From Solirubrobacterales bacterium (lineage in GTDB: Bacteria > Actinomycetota > Thermoleophilia > Solirubrobacterales > Solirubrobacteraceae): DNA of 64,000 bases. The first letter of the stretch is position 1. Each line of letters begins with the position of its first letter. Both the position numbers and the translations under genes were made by a program. The notes beneath the pieces were generated by a model. The model saw only the letters and a list, made by a program, of their open reading frames with translations. It made no database searches and was not told the DNA's origin. The stretch is from positions 1 to 64,000 of the forward strand of contig DAHUYZ010000002.1 in the NCBI GenBank assembly GCA_027306855.1, in the 5' to 3' direction. Shown piece after piece: positions 28,670-39,133 of the stretch.

Positions 28670-30114
28670 GTGCGAGCGCCCTCGCGGGGCGATCCCTGCG
28701 TGTAGAGGTAGCCGAGCATCGCCGCCAGCAGGCTCGTCGCGCCCAAATAGCCGAGCTCGGTGCGCAGAACCTCTTCGGAGACCAACGGCGCGAGCATCCA
28801 GCCGACGAACGCGACTGCCGCCACCGCCCAGCAGACGACAGCCGCGCGCGCCTGGTCGCGTGCGAGCGCCGCCTGGTTCAGTGCGCCGGAGACAAGGTGC
28901 ATCCCCATGCCGAGCCCGATCAGAGCAAGGCCGAAGCGCCCGTAAGAGAACGACTGGCCGAACAGCGCTTTCATGACCGGCGGGCCGATAACGAGCAACC
29001 CGAGCGCCACCGCTCCCGCGAACCCCGCGATCGCTAGCACCGTAACGCGGATCGCGCGCGCGAACGCAGCATGGCCCTCGGTCGCCTCCAGGCCCGTCAG
29101 GTGGGGCAAGAGCGAGGTCTGGATCGCCTGGAAGAGTTGAAGCGGCGCGCGTGCGATCAGCAGCACGTTGAAGACGATCCCCGCCAGCGCCGGGTTGACG
29201 GCGGTGATGTCGACCGTCAGCACCGCGGCGTTCAAGAGCGTCTGCTCGGAGAGCATCACGCCTGAGACGGCAAGCGCAAACCCCGAGCCTCGCCGCAGCG
29301 ACAGCTCATCGGCTGCCAACGCCTCCTCCACACTGTCGGTCCCGGGCCCGGCAAGAGCCGCGTCGAGCTCCTCCATCTCGGCAGCGCCGCGTCGCTCGCC
29401 CGATCCGCGCGCGAACGCCGCCGGCACGACCATCAGCGACACGAACGGCGCCGCCGCGATCCCAAGCGCCACCGCCGTCTGGCCGCTCGCGATCCCAAGG
29501 GCTACCGCGACGGCGAAACACAGGCGCGAGGACGCCTCCATGAAGACAAGGCCGCCGAATAGGGCAAAATACTCGTGCCCCGCCAGCCAGCCTCGCGCGA
29601 AATAGCTTGCCGCATACGCGAGCGTGCCGACCACGAGCACCCAGTACAGGGCCGCGTAACCGTTGAAGACATCGTCGATCAGCTGTTCGTGCAAGGAGAG
29701 CGCGACAGCCAGGAACGCGAGCGCGAAGCCCGCCTGTATCGCGATCGGCACGCGCACCGAGTGCTGCGCGCGCCCGCGCGCTCTACGGTCGGCGATCGTC
29801 CGCGACAGCAGCTGTTCGATCGGCCTGTAGATGACCGAGATGATCACGAACATGATCGACCACAACAGGTCGATCCGCTTCGCCGACACTTCGCCGAGCA
29901 CATGGCTCGCGATCGAGAAGTACGCGAACGTCAGCAGGCCCGTCGAGGCGATCCCGATAGACAGGACCCGCGCTCCGCGGCCGTAGCCAGAGCGACCCTG
30001 AGCGGCGCGATACGGCGTCCTCGGTCGCTTGCGTGCCGAGCACGCCACGCTCCCTGCGTCCTTGTCTCGCTTGCCCAGCGTCGCTCTGGCCTCGTCTAGG
30101 TCAGAGCCGGACAA
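28633..30114 (-). CDS. Polysaccharide flippase / MATE-like multi-TM transporter (start approximate, TTG at 30114)
   Basis: Multiple TM segments; LLTFAYFSIASHVLG, RPIEQLLSRTIADRRARG; overlaps the 3' end of the upstream methyltransferase. Confidence 0.75.
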   Translation of the reverse strand: MSGSDLDEARATLGKRDKDAGSVACSARKRPRTPYRAAQGRSGYGRGARVLSIGIASTGLLTFAYFSIASHVLGEVSAKRIDLLWSIMFVIISVIYRPIEQLLSRTIADRRARGRAQHSVRVPIAIQAGFALAFLAVALSLHEQLIDDVFNGYAALYWVLVVGTLAYAASYFARGWLAGHEYFALFGGLVFMEASSRLCFAVAVALGIASGQTAVALGIAAAPFVSLMVVPAAFARGSGERRGAAEMEELDAALAGPGTDSVEEALAADELSLRRGSGFALAVSGVMLSEQTLLNAAVLTVDITAVNPALAGIVFNVLLIARAPLQLFQAIQTSLLPHLTGLEATEGHAAFARAIRVTVLAIAGFAGAVALGLLVIGPPVMKALFGQSFSYGRFGLALIGLGMGMHLVSGALNQAALARDQARAAVVCWAVAAVAFVGWMLAPLVSEEVLRTELGYLGATSLLAAMLGYLYTQGSPREGARTQTAPAASTIAR

Positions 30115-30727
30115 GCAGCATCGTCCAGGGAAACGGCGAGCGCACCTGCGCGACCGTCCCGTAGCGCGACAGCAGCGCCACGAATGAGCGCTTCGACCAG
30201 TGGTTGAGATGGCCCGGCGTGTTGCCGAGCACCGGCAGGTACGCGCCCCTCGCCATGTTGAGCATTCGCCACAATGGCTCGCGCGGCACCGAGACGAGCA
30301 GATGACTACGGGCGCAGCGAGCCATCTCTGAGAGCGTGTGCTCCGGGTCGGGCACGTGCTCGAGCACCTCGATCGCGCTTGCGAGATCGAACTCGTCGTC
30401 CGCGAATGGAAGGTTCTCGGCGCGCATAACGCGGTACTCGAGATTGGGCGCCTGGCGCTGCGCCCAGCCAGCCTGGATCGAGGGCTCGTCGAGATCGATG
30501 CCCACGATGCGCGTGTCCGGCATCTCGCTCGCCCAGCGATGCACGAGCACTCCCTCGCCGCAGCCCACATCGAGCAGCGATCCGGGCGCGGCGAGCGTCA
30601 TCAGCTCGCCAAGCGTGGCCTGGAAGCCGCTCATCATCCGCCGTACGAGCGGGTTGGTCGATCCGTACTTGTCGTACGTGTTGCCGGTGACCACACCGTC
30701 ACCGGAGAACGTGAGCGCGCCGCTCAT
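30101..30727 (-). CDS. Class I SAM-dependent methyltransferase
   Basis: ATG at 30727 in ORF 30101-31093; LLDVGCGEGVLVHRWA, SAIEVLEHVPDPE. Confidence 0.85.
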   Translation of the reverse strand: MSGALTFSGDGVVTGNTYDKYGSTNPLVRRMMSGFQATLGELMTLAAPGSLLDVGCGEGVLVHRWASEMPDTRIVGIDLDEPSIQAGWAQRQAPNLEYRVMRAENLPFADDEFDLASAIEVLEHVPDPEHTLSEMARCARSHLLVSVPREPLWRMLNMARGAYLPVLGNTPGHLNHWSKRSFVALLSRYGTVAQVRSPFPWTMLLVRL

Positions 30728-31725
30728 ATCTCGATGGCCTCCCGCTCCGGCGCTTGGCCGGGCTCGTAGTGTGAGGGCGCCACGCCCAACTGCAACTCGA
30801 TGCGCCGCACCCGCTCGAACGTCTTCTGCGTCATCACGCGCTGCGCGGCGAGCAGGTCGCCGATCACCCCGAGCGCCCACAGCACGACCGCCGCGATGAA
30901 CAGCACGGCGCCAAGGATCAGCGACTGTACGTGGCCGCGTCCGCTGCCTTCCGCGTAGGAGACCACGAACCTGATCCACAGCGCCAGCGCGGCTAGCCCC
31001 ATGACGGCCGCAAGGCTCCAGAAGACCCGCAAGGGCTCGTACTGCGCGTAGATGCGGAAGATCGAGATCGCGTTGCGTCGCACGTACGCCCACATCGAAG
31101 GGAACAGGCGCGACTCTCGCGTCTTCGGGTTCGTTCTGATCGGGACGTGGTCGATCGCGACGAGCAGCTTGCCCGCCTGGATGATCGTCTCCAGGGTGTA
31201 CGTAAATTTCGAGACGACCAGGAGCTGGATCGCAGCCTCACGGGTGTAAGCCCTGAAGCCCGAGGTCGTGTCCGGCACCGACGTCGAGGAGGCCTGCCTC
31301 ACGACCCACGACCCCAGGCGCTGGAGGCTCTTCTTCAGCCACGAGAAGTGCTCGATGTTCGTCACCTCGCGATCCCCGACGACCATGTCCGCGTGGCCGT
31401 CCACGATCGGTCTCACGAGCGTCGCGACGTCGCCGCCGTGGTACTGGTTGTCGGCGTCCGTATTGACGATCACGTCCGCCCCGAGCTTCAAGCACGCGTC
31501 CAGGCCCGCCTGAAAGCCAGCCGCCAGCCCCTTGTTGTTCGTCAAGCGCACGACATGGTCGATACCGTGGGCCTGCGCGACCTCGATCGTCGCGTCGGTC
31601 GAGCCGTCATCGACGATCAGCCACTCCACGGCGTCAAAGCCGGCCACCTCGCGTGGAAGGTCCGCAAGCGTTCGCGGAAGCTGCTCGGCCTCGTTGAAGC
31701 AGGGGATCTGAATGATGAGCTTCAC
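30724..31725 (-). CDS. Glycosyltransferase family 2 with C-terminal TM helices
   Basis: IIQIPCFNEAEQLPRTL, VEWLIVDDGSTDATIEVA, NTDADNQYHGGD. Confidence 0.9.
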   Translation of the reverse strand: MKLIIQIPCFNEAEQLPRTLADLPREVAGFDAVEWLIVDDGSTDATIEVAQAHGIDHVVRLTNNKGLAAGFQAGLDACLKLGADVIVNTDADNQYHGGDVATLVRPIVDGHADMVVGDREVTNIEHFSWLKKSLQRLGSWVVRQASSTSVPDTTSGFRAYTREAAIQLLVVSKFTYTLETIIQAGKLLVAIDHVPIRTNPKTRESRLFPSMWAYVRRNAISIFRIYAQYEPLRVFWSLAAVMGLAALALWIRFVVSYAEGSGRGHVQSLILGAVLFIAAVVLWALGVIGDLLAAQRVMTQKTFERVRRIELQLGVAPSHYEPGQAPEREAIEI

Positions 31726-31757
31726 CGCGCACAGCCTATCTCTCTAGGGTTTGCCAA

Positions 31758-33296
31758 ATGGCGAGCGCAACGCTTATGAGGAGCCCTGCGACCAAGGCGA
31801 CTGCTTCGTGGTGGCGGCCGGCCGGCGCGCAGGGGTGGGCGAAGGTCGCGTTCGTCCTCATGTGCGTCGCGGCGCTCATCGGCTATTTCGCCTTCCCCAC
31901 ATACCCCACGTACGACTCGTTTTACGCGCTGCTGTGGGGGCGCGAGGTGCTGCACCTGCACCTGCCCGACTTCCACGTCTACAGGGGGCCGACCGAGCAT
32001 CCGCTTGCGATCGCGTTCGGCGCGCTCTGCTCGATCTTTGGAGGAGGAGGGGCACGTCTTGCCGTGCTCGGCTCGATCGGCTCGTTCGTCGCGCTCGTCG
32101 CGGGCTCATACAGGCTCGGACGTCTCTGCTTCGGCCCGGTCGTCGGGGCCGTCACCGGTCTGCTCGTGTTGAGTCGCTTCTTCGTCGAGAACCTCGCCGC
32201 CCAGGGCTATCTCGACATCTCCTACGTCGCGCTCGTCATATGGGCATTGGCTCTGGAGGTGCAGCGCCCCCGCCGTGGTCTGCCCGTCTTCCTGCTGCTC
32301 GGCGCCGCCGGCCTGTTGCGCCCGGACGCGTGGGTGCTGAGCGGGCTGTACTGGCTGTGGTGCGTCGTCCCGCTGCCCGGAAGATCGTGGAAGACCGACC
32401 GGCGTACCGGCCTTCAGTACCTGGCGCTCACGCTCGGCGCGCCCCTGATCTGGATCTGCGTGGACGCGCTGGTCACCGGCAACCCGCTCTACTCGCTTCA
32501 CTCCACCTCGGGCCTCGCCGCCGAACTGCAGCGCACCAAGTCGTTCTCCGAAGTGCTCTCCTACACATGGTCGTATGCGGTGCGCATCGACAAGCTCCCC
32601 GTCGTGCTCGGTGCCATCGCGGGCGCGCTGGTCGCGATCTGGATCGCGCCGCGGCGTGCGCTCGTGTTACTGGCGGCGCTCGCCAGCCTCCTGTTCGTGT
32701 TCCTTGCCGAGGGCGCGGCGGGCGCGTCGGTCGTCGATCGCTACATGATCGGCGCGGCGATCGTGATGCTCCCGTTCTGCGCGCTTGCGCTCGGTGGCTG
32801 GTCGATGCTGCGGCGGGGCGCACTTCTGCGGCGCATCTGGATGGGGGGTGCCGCGGTGCTGCTCGTCTACGGCGGCCTCTCCGCCGCGAACACGCTCAAT
32901 CTCACGAGTCTGCGCACGACGCTCGCGGACCACGAGGACTTTCACGAGGGTCTCGCCGCCGCGCTGCACAGTCCCGCCGTGGAGGCGAGCCTGCGGCGCT
33001 GCCCGTTGCTCTCGCTGCCCAACAACAAGCTGATCCCCGACGCACGCTGGATCCTGAACAGCACCGGCCAGCACGACATCGTCGCCCGCAGTCAGGCGAG
33101 CGCCGATGCGCTGAAGGGGGCATATGGGCTGCAGCGCCGCATCAAGAGCGGCAGCGTCGCGGTCTATCCGCTCGGCGAAGCCGTGTTCGTGGAGGCGATC
33201 GTCGACGTCGGCGACGACCCCCGCGAGCAGGTGCCGCTTCCAGGCTTCAAGCGCGTCTACACGAGCCGCTACTACGCCGTGTATGCGAACTGCTGA
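31758..33296 (+). CDS. Multi-TM membrane protein, putative GT39/ArnT-like glycosyltransferase
   Basis: Hydrophobic frame MASATLMRSP...; FPTYPTYDSFYALLWGREVLHLHLPDFHVYRGPTEHPLA. Confidence 0.7.
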   Translation: MASATLMRSPATKATASWWRPAGAQGWAKVAFVLMCVAALIGYFAFPTYPTYDSFYALLWGREVLHLHLPDFHVYRGPTEHPLAIAFGALCSIFGGGGARLAVLGSIGSFVALVAGSYRLGRLCFGPVVGAVTGLLVLSRFFVENLAAQGYLDISYVALVIWALALEVQRPRRGLPVFLLLGAAGLLRPDAWVLSGLYWLWCVVPLPGRSWKTDRRTGLQYLALTLGAPLIWICVDALVTGNPLYSLHSTSGLAAELQRTKSFSEVLSYTWSYAVRIDKLPVVLGAIAGALVAIWIAPRRALVLLAALASLLFVFLAEGAAGASVVDRYMIGAAIVMLPFCALALGGWSMLRRGALLRRIWMGGAAVLLVYGGLSAANTLNLTSLRTTLADHEDFHEGLAAALHSPAVEASLRRCPLLSLPNNKLIPDARWILNSTGQHDIVARSQASADALKGAYGLQRRIKSGSVAVYPLGEAVFVEAIVDVGDDPREQVPLPGFKRVYTSRYYAVYANC

Positions 33297-33345
33297 GCCC
33301 CACCTGATCGCGGCCGGATCGGGGCAGGCTCGCGCTGGCGCCGCG

Positions 33346-33409
33346 CCGGGTCTCTCTCGCGCGCGCTCAACGAGAGCCTTACTACGCGCGCGCGTGTGTC
33401 GTAGCTATC
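33346..33409. repeat. (CG)n-flanked ACGARAGCCTTACTACG element, copy B
   Basis: CCGGGTCTCTCTCGCGCGCGCTCAACGAGAGCCTTACTACGCGCGCGCGTGTGTCGTAGCTATC; matches 4107-4171. Confidence 0.6.
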
Positions 33410-33411
33410 GG

Positions 33412-35139
33412 GTGCACGTACCGGCGTGGCTCGCGCTCGCGCTGATCTTGCTCGTTGCGCTCGGTCTGCGTCTGTGGGGGACCAAGCAGGGCCTCCCCTA
33501 CATCTACAACATTGACGAGGCTGGCCATTTCGTGCCCAAGGCCGTCGCGATGTTCTCAGGCGACCTCAACCCCCACTACTTCGTCAACCCGCCCGCCCTC
33601 ACATATGTGCTGCACATCGTGTTCGCGCTCTGGCTTGGTGGCACGCACGCAGTTCAGCGCGAATACGCACGCGATCCGGCGGCGGTCTTCGAAGTCGCGC
33701 GCATGACGGTCGCGCTGTTCAGCGTGGCGAGCGTCTGGTTGCTTTATGCGTTCGCGGCGCGCCTGCTCGGCCGCTCTATCGCCCTGCTGGCCTGCGCGAT
33801 CGAGGCCGTCGCGTTCCTGGCCGTGTTCTACGGCCACTTTGCGCTCAACGATGCCTTCACGCTCGCACCTCTCACGCTCAGCCTGCTCGGCAGCGCCGGG
33901 ATCGTGCGCAAGGGACGCCTGCGCGACTACGCGATCGCCGGTATCGGCCTCGGCCTGGGGTGCGCGAGCAAGTACACGGCCGGTATCGCGATCGTGCCGC
34001 TGATAGCCGCCGTCGCGATCCGCTACCTCGACTCGCCGCGCGACGGCGCCCGGCGTGCGCTCGCCGGCATCGCGCTCGCCAGCGGCTGCGCCATCGGCGC
34101 ATTCCTGCTCGCCAACCCCTATGCCCTGCTCGACTTCAAGCGCTTTCACTCGGATCTAGTCCACCAGTCGAACCTCGCCGAGGAAGCCCAAGGAAAGCTC
34201 GGCGCGCCGAAAGAGAGCGGCATCGTCTACTACCTGTGGTCGTTCACGTGGGGGCTCGGCTGGGCGCCTTCGCTGGCTGCGCTCGGAGGCGCGATCACGA
34301 TCTGGCGCCGCGAGGCGCGGCTGGGCTGGCTGCTCGTGCTCGCACCGGTCCTGTTCCTCGCCTTCATGGGACTCCAGGACCGCTACTTCGGACGCTGGCT
34401 GCTGCCGATCTTCCCGATCGTCTGCGTGCTCGCCGCCTACTTCATCGTGACGCTGATCTCACGCGCAGCAGCCTGGCTCCAAGGCATCCTGCCGGCACGC
34501 ACCGCGGCGATCTCAGCCATTTGCACAGCCGTCGCCGTCATCGCCGCGACACTCGTCCAAGGCGCGCTTTACAGCATCCACTCCGACATCGTGCTCTCGC
34601 GCGCCGACACACGTAACCTCACGCGCGACTGGATGGTCGCGCACGTTCCGCGCGGCGCGAAGATCGTGCTCGAGCCAGTCGTCCCCAACGCCTGGGTTGC
34701 GCAGCGCGGCGCACTCGCCCAGACCGGCCCGAGCGCCGACCGCTGGACCAAGTACCTCGCGCTGAGGTCGGTGATCGCGCCCGATGGCAGCCTCTCGCTC
34801 GCCACCGGCCACAGGGTCGCGCTCGAGGACTACGAGACTACGCTCAGCCCCGCCCTGATCGGCTGGTACGAGCGTCTGGGCTATTGCTGGGTGATTACCG
34901 GCTCGACAGAGTCCGGCCGCGTGTTCGCCGACCCCCACGCTGCGCCCCAGGCGATCGCCTACTACCGCGCGCTGGCACGCGAAGCCCAAGTCGCATACCA
35001 CGTCTCGCCCTACGCGTCCGACTCGCGGCCCGTCCCTTTCAGCGTTGACTGGACGTTCGACTACTACCCGCTCGCCTACGAGCGCCCCGGACCCGAAATG
35101 ACCGTCTACCGCCTGCGCGGCGGGGCCTGCCGGCCCTGA
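33412..35139 (+). CDS. Membrane glycosyltransferase, GT39/dolichyl-phosphate-mannose mannosyltransferase-like
   Basis: GTG at 33412; LRLWGTKQGLPYIYNIDEAGHFVPKAVAMFSGDLNPHYFVNPPALTYVLH. Confidence 0.8.
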   Translation: MHVPAWLALALILLVALGLRLWGTKQGLPYIYNIDEAGHFVPKAVAMFSGDLNPHYFVNPPALTYVLHIVFALWLGGTHAVQREYARDPAAVFEVARMTVALFSVASVWLLYAFAARLLGRSIALLACAIEAVAFLAVFYGHFALNDAFTLAPLTLSLLGSAGIVRKGRLRDYAIAGIGLGLGCASKYTAGIAIVPLIAAVAIRYLDSPRDGARRALAGIALASGCAIGAFLLANPYALLDFKRFHSDLVHQSNLAEEAQGKLGAPKESGIVYYLWSFTWGLGWAPSLAALGGAITIWRREARLGWLLVLAPVLFLAFMGLQDRYFGRWLLPIFPIVCVLAAYFIVTLISRAAAWLQGILPARTAAISAICTAVAVIAATLVQGALYSIHSDIVLSRADTRNLTRDWMVAHVPRGAKIVLEPVVPNAWVAQRGALAQTGPSADRWTKYLALRSVIAPDGSLSLATGHRVALEDYETTLSPALIGWYERLGYCWVITGSTESGRVFADPHAAPQAIAYYRALAREAQVAYHVSPYASDSRPVPFSVDWTFDYYPLAYERPGPEMTVYRLRGGACRP

Positions 35140-35222
35140 AAGACGCGAGCAACCCTGCTCCTGTGCGGGTGCGGGCGCGGTGAGGGTGCCACCGCGGCGA
35201 AGCCGTATCCTCATAAGCGGGA

Positions 35223-36356
35223 ATGACGATCACCACCGAGACCGACCGGCTGCATCTCGCGCGTGCGATCGAGCTCGCCGAGCGCGGTGCCGGCTCCGTG
35301 CGACCGAACCCGCTCGTGGGAGCCGTGATCGTGCGTGACGACGAGGTTCTGGGCGAGGGCTGGCACGAACGCTACGGCGGACACCACGCCGAGGTCAACG
35401 CCATCGAGGCGTGCGGAGAGGCCGACCTGAATGGAGCGACGCTGTTCGTCTCGCTCGAGCCGTGCTGCCATGATGGCAAGACACCGCCGTGTACTCAGGC
35501 GATCATCGACGCCGGTATCGGGCGCGTCGTCGTCGCCTCCGACGACCCAACCGAGAAGGCCTCCGGACGCGGTCTCGGGATCCTGCGCGACGAGGGGATC
35601 GACGTGCTCGTCGCCGACGGCGAGCTCGCGGTTCGCGCACGGCTTCTCAACCAGCCGTTTCGCAAGCATGCACGTGTTGGCCGGCCGTGGATCCTGTTCA
35701 AGTCCGCAATGACGCTCGATGGCAAGGTCGCCACCCGTGCCGGCGACTCGCAGTGGATCTCGAGCGAAGAAAGCAGGCTGCTCGCGCACGAGTGGCGCGC
35801 CTCGGTTGACGCCGTCATCGTCGGGATCGGCACAGCGCTCGCCGACGATCCCCAGCTGACGGCAAGGCCCGAAGGAGTTTTCGCCGAGCCCGCTCGCCAA
35901 CCGCGGCGAGTCGTGTTCGACTCGCTCGCGCGCCTGCCGATCGGCTCCCAGCTGCTTGCCGCCGCCGATCAGGTGCCGCTCACCGTGGTGGTATCGCGAG
36001 CCGCCGCGCGTGTCGATACGGATGCGCTCGAGGCAGCCGGTGCGCAGGTCCTCGTCGCCACCGGCGAGAACGAGCCGGCGCGCGTGCGCTCCGCGCTCGA
36101 TCAGCTCGGCGCCGACGGCATTACGTGTGCGCTGCTCGAGGGCGGACCGCATCTCGCGGGCGCCTTCCTCGACGCGGGCGAGATAGACGAGATCAGGCTG
36201 TTCCTCGCGCCGCTCCTGCTCGGCGGGCGTACCGCCCGCGACCCGCTCGAGGGCGAAGGGGTCGAGCGAATCTCCGAGGCTCTGCGCGCGCTCACATTCG
36301 AATGCGATCGGGTCGGCGAAGACCTTCTCATATCGGCGCGCCTGCGCGAGTGGTAG
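35223..36356 (+). CDS. ribD: Bifunctional riboflavin deaminase/reductase
   Basis: HHAEVNAIEACG, SLEPCCHDGKTPPCTQAIIDAGI; reductase domain. Confidence 0.95.
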   Translation: MTITTETDRLHLARAIELAERGAGSVRPNPLVGAVIVRDDEVLGEGWHERYGGHHAEVNAIEACGEADLNGATLFVSLEPCCHDGKTPPCTQAIIDAGIGRVVVASDDPTEKASGRGLGILRDEGIDVLVADGELAVRARLLNQPFRKHARVGRPWILFKSAMTLDGKVATRAGDSQWISSEESRLLAHEWRASVDAVIVGIGTALADDPQLTARPEGVFAEPARQPRRVVFDSLARLPIGSQLLAAADQVPLTVVVSRAAARVDTDALEAAGAQVLVATGENEPARVRSALDQLGADGITCALLEGGPHLAGAFLDAGEIDEIRLFLAPLLLGGRTARDPLEGEGVERISEALRALTFECDRVGEDLLISARLREW

Positions 36357-36359
36357 ACA

Positions 36360-36965
36360 GTGTTCACCGGGCTCATAGCCGACCTTGGCAGCATCGTTTC
36401 GCGAGAGCACGACTCTGGCGGCGCCATCTTTCAGATCGCGACCCGGCTCGCGGGCGAGATCGATCAGGGCGATTCGGTTGCTGTCAACGGCGTGTGCCTG
36501 ACCGCGACAGACGTGCAGACCGACGGGTTTCGCGCACAGGCGATGAACGAGACGCTGCGGCGCAGCTCGCTCGGCGCGCTCGCCGCCGGCTCGCCGGTCA
36601 ACATCGAGCTGTCGCTGCGCGCCGGCGAGCGCCTTGGGGGGCACATCGTGCAGGGACACGTCGACGGGACCGTGACCGTGACCGCCGTGCATGACGACGG
36701 TTTCGCGCGCGTACTCGACCTCGAGATCGACGATGGAGCGGGTGGCGGTCTGTCGCGCTATCTGGTCGAGAAGGGGTCGGTCGCGCTCGACGGCGTCAGC
36801 CTGACCGTCTCTGAGCTGCGTGACGCGGGCTTCTCCGTGTCGCTCATCCCGGAGACGCTTCAGCGCACGAATCTGGGCGGGGTGCAGGTCGGGGATAGGG
36901 TCAACATCGAGGTGGACGTGCTCGCCAAGCACGTAGCGAGACTAATGAGGCCCATCTCGGCCTGA
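36360..36965 (+). CDS. ribE: Riboflavin synthase alpha chain
   Basis: [11 protein letters not shown]; duplicated lumazine-binding folds; [12 protein letters not shown]. Confidence 0.95.
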   Translation: MFTGLIADLGSIVSREHDSGGAIFQIATRLAGEIDQGDSVAVNGVCLTATDVQTDGFRAQAMNETLRRSSLGALAAGSPVNIELSLRAGERLGGHIVQGHVDGTVTVTAVHDDGFARVLDLEIDDGAGGGLSRYLVEKGSVALDGVSLTVSELRDAGFSVSLIPETLQRTNLGGVQVGDRVNIEVDVLAKHVARLMRPISA

Positions 36966-36987
36966 TCGAGGTCAAAGGAGCAGCGCG

Positions 36988-38274
36988 ATGAGCCAACCCA
37001 AGACGACAACACCCTTCGCCACGATCGAGGAGGCGCTCGACGATATACGCCAAGGCCGGATGGTCGTCGTCTGCGACGACGAAGACCGCGAGAACGAGGG
37101 CGATCTGACGATGGCCGCTCAGTTCGCGACACCCGAGGCGATCAACTTCATGGCCAAGGAGGGGCGCGGGCTGATCTGCCTGTCGCTCACTCCTGAGCGC
37201 TGCGACGAGCTCGGGCTCGACCTGATGGCCGCCAAGAACGAGTCGCCCTTTGAGACGCCCTTCACGGTGTCGGTCGAGGCGCGTGAGGGTGTCACGACCG
37301 GGATCTCCGCGCACGACCGCGCCCACACGATCCAGGTCGCGATCGACCCCGAGTCAAGGCCCCGCGACCTCGTCCAGCCCGGGCACGTCTTTCCGCTGAA
37401 GAGCCGCGCCGGCGGGGTGCTCGAGCGTGCCGGCCAGACCGAGGCCGCCGTCGATCTCGCACGACTCGCCGGCGTCAACCCGGCCGGCGTGATCTGCGAG
37501 GTGATGAACGACGACGGCACGATGGCACGCGTCCCCGACCTCGTCGGTTACTGCGCCCGCCACGACCTGAAGATGGTCACGGTCGCCGACCTGATCGCCT
37601 ATCGCCGCCGCCACGACAAGCTCGTCGAACGGGTCGTCACAACGCGCCTCCCCACAGCTTTCGGTGACTTCGAGGCGGTCGGCTACCGCTCGCTCGTCGA
37701 CGACAAGCACCATGTCGCGCTAGTCAAGGGCGACGTCTCAGGCCGTCCCGACGTGCTCGTCCGCGTCCACTCGGAGTGCCTGACCGGGGACGTCTTCCAC
37801 TCGCTGCGCTGCGACTGCGGCGAGCAGCTCGCCTCGGCGCTCTCGATGATCGAGCGCGAGGGCGAGGGAGTGCTTCTCTACCTCTCCCAGGAGGGGCGCG
37901 GCATAGGGCTCCTCAACAAGCTGCGCGCCTACCGCCTGCAGGAGGAGGGGCTCGACACCGTCGAAGCGAATGAGAAGCTCGGCCTTCCCGCCGACCTGCG
38001 CGACTACGGCATCGGCGCCCAGATCCTCGTTGATCTCGGGCTCTCCTCGATCAGGATCCTCACGAACAACCCCAAGAAGATCAAGGGCCTCGAGGGCTAC
38101 GGCCTGTCGGTGACATCGCAGCTGCCGATCGAGCACGCGCCCAACGAGCACAACGAGGCCTATCTGCGTACGAAGGCGCAGAGGATGGGCCACATCCTCC
38201 ACCATCAGGGGCTCAATCTCGACGCCGAGATGCTCCACTCAGAGCGCGAGCAGGTCAGGGAGCGAGACAGATGA
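36988..38274 (+). CDS. ribBA: Bifunctional 3,4-DHBP synthase / GTP cyclohydrolase II
   Basis: [57 protein letters not shown]. Confidence 0.96.
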   Translation: MSQPKTTTPFATIEEALDDIRQGRMVVVCDDEDRENEGDLTMAAQFATPEAINFMAKEGRGLICLSLTPERCDELGLDLMAAKNESPFETPFTVSVEAREGVTTGISAHDRAHTIQVAIDPESRPRDLVQPGHVFPLKSRAGGVLERAGQTEAAVDLARLAGVNPAGVICEVMNDDGTMARVPDLVGYCARHDLKMVTVADLIAYRRRHDKLVERVVTTRLPTAFGDFEAVGYRSLVDDKHHVALVKGDVSGRPDVLVRVHSECLTGDVFHSLRCDCGEQLASALSMIEREGEGVLLYLSQEGRGIGLLNKLRAYRLQEEGLDTVEANEKLGLPADLRDYGIGAQILVDLGLSSIRILTNNPKKIKGLEGYGLSVTSQLPIEHAPNEHNEAYLRTKAQRMGHILHHQGLNLDAEMLHSEREQVRERDR

Positions 38275-38762
38275 CCGGACCCTACGCGATCGCTATCGGC
38301 CGCTTCTATGAGGATCTTGCGGAACGCCTGCTCGCCGGGGCACGCGGGGCCTTCGCCGAGGCCGGCCACACCGACATCGAGGTTTTCGACGTGCCCGGCG
38401 CGTTCGAGCTGCCGCTCGCCGCCAGCTACGCGGCGAAGTCCGGTCGCTTCGAGGGGGTCGCCTGTCTAGGCGCCGTCATCAGAGGCGAGACCGACCACTA
38501 CGACTTCGTTTGCGCCGAGGCTGCCCGCGGTATCCAGCAGGTCCAGCTCGAAACCGGTGTGCCCTGCGCGTTCGGCGTGCTGACGTGCGCCACGATGGAG
38601 CAGGCGCTTGCGCGCGCGGGCGGCGGCAAGCGCGACCAGGGACGCCACGCGGCCGAAGCGGTCATCAGCATGGCGGCGCTGCGTGAGCAGCTGCGCGCGG
38701 ATACGCCCCACAATCTCGACGGCGGTCGGCGCGGCCTGGCGCCCGACCTCGGTGTTGGGTAG
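38271..38762 (+). CDS. ribH: 6,7-dimethyl-8-ribityllumazine synthase
   Basis: [34 protein letters not shown]. Confidence 0.95.
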   Translation: MTGPYAIAIGRFYEDLAERLLAGARGAFAEAGHTDIEVFDVPGAFELPLAASYAAKSGRFEGVACLGAVIRGETDHYDFVCAEAARGIQQVQLETGVPCAFGVLTCATMEQALARAGGGKRDQGRHAAEAVISMAALREQLRADTPHNLDGGRRGLAPDLGVG

Positions 38763-38808
38763 ACACGCGGCGGCGGGCACGGCGCGATCCGGCTACACTG
38801 CCTCGCTC

Positions 38809-39000
38809 ATGGCCAAGGTATGTCACAGCTGCGGCAAGGGTCCTTCGTTCGGGCACAGCCGCAGCCACTCGATGGTCGCCACCAAGCGCCGCTTCGACCC
38901 CAACCTCCAGAAGGTCCGGATCCTCGTCGGCAAGGCGCCAACGCGGGCTTACGTCTGCACACGCTGCTTGAAGGCCGGCAAGGTCACCAAGGCCCTGTAA
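38809..39000 (+). CDS. rpmB: 50S ribosomal protein L28
   Basis: MAKVCHSCGKGPSFGHSRSHSMVATKRRFDPNLQKVR. Confidence 0.95.
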   Translation: MAKVCHSCGKGPSFGHSRSHSMVATKRRFDPNLQKVRILVGKAPTRAYVCTRCLKAGKVTKAL

Positions 39001-39050
39001 GGGGCGGTAGGCGGCGTCAGGCTGCATCCTCGGTCGCTCACGGCCCCCCG

Positions 39051-39065
39051 GCACCGTTACGGTGC
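39051..39065 (+). terminator. Hairpin GCACCG-TTA-CGGTGC downstream of rpmB (no U-tract)
   Basis: Perfect 6-bp stem, 3-nt loop. Confidence 0.4.
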
Positions 39066-39133
39066 TCCCCGCGTCGTGGCTTGCCTGTCAGCCCTACAGT
39101 CGCCTATGGTCACGAGGTAGGAAAGGTGCGGAC

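Noticed and set aside
31751-33307. 518-aa Arg/Ala-rich ORF overlapping 31758-33296
   Set aside because: Out-of-frame shadow ORF typical of high-GC DNA; the alternative frame is a clean multi-TM protein.
35140-35222. FMN riboswitch upstream of ribD
   Set aside because: The spacer is only ~80 nt and lacks the FMN aptamer core; only a small GAGCA/TGCTC hairpin is seen.
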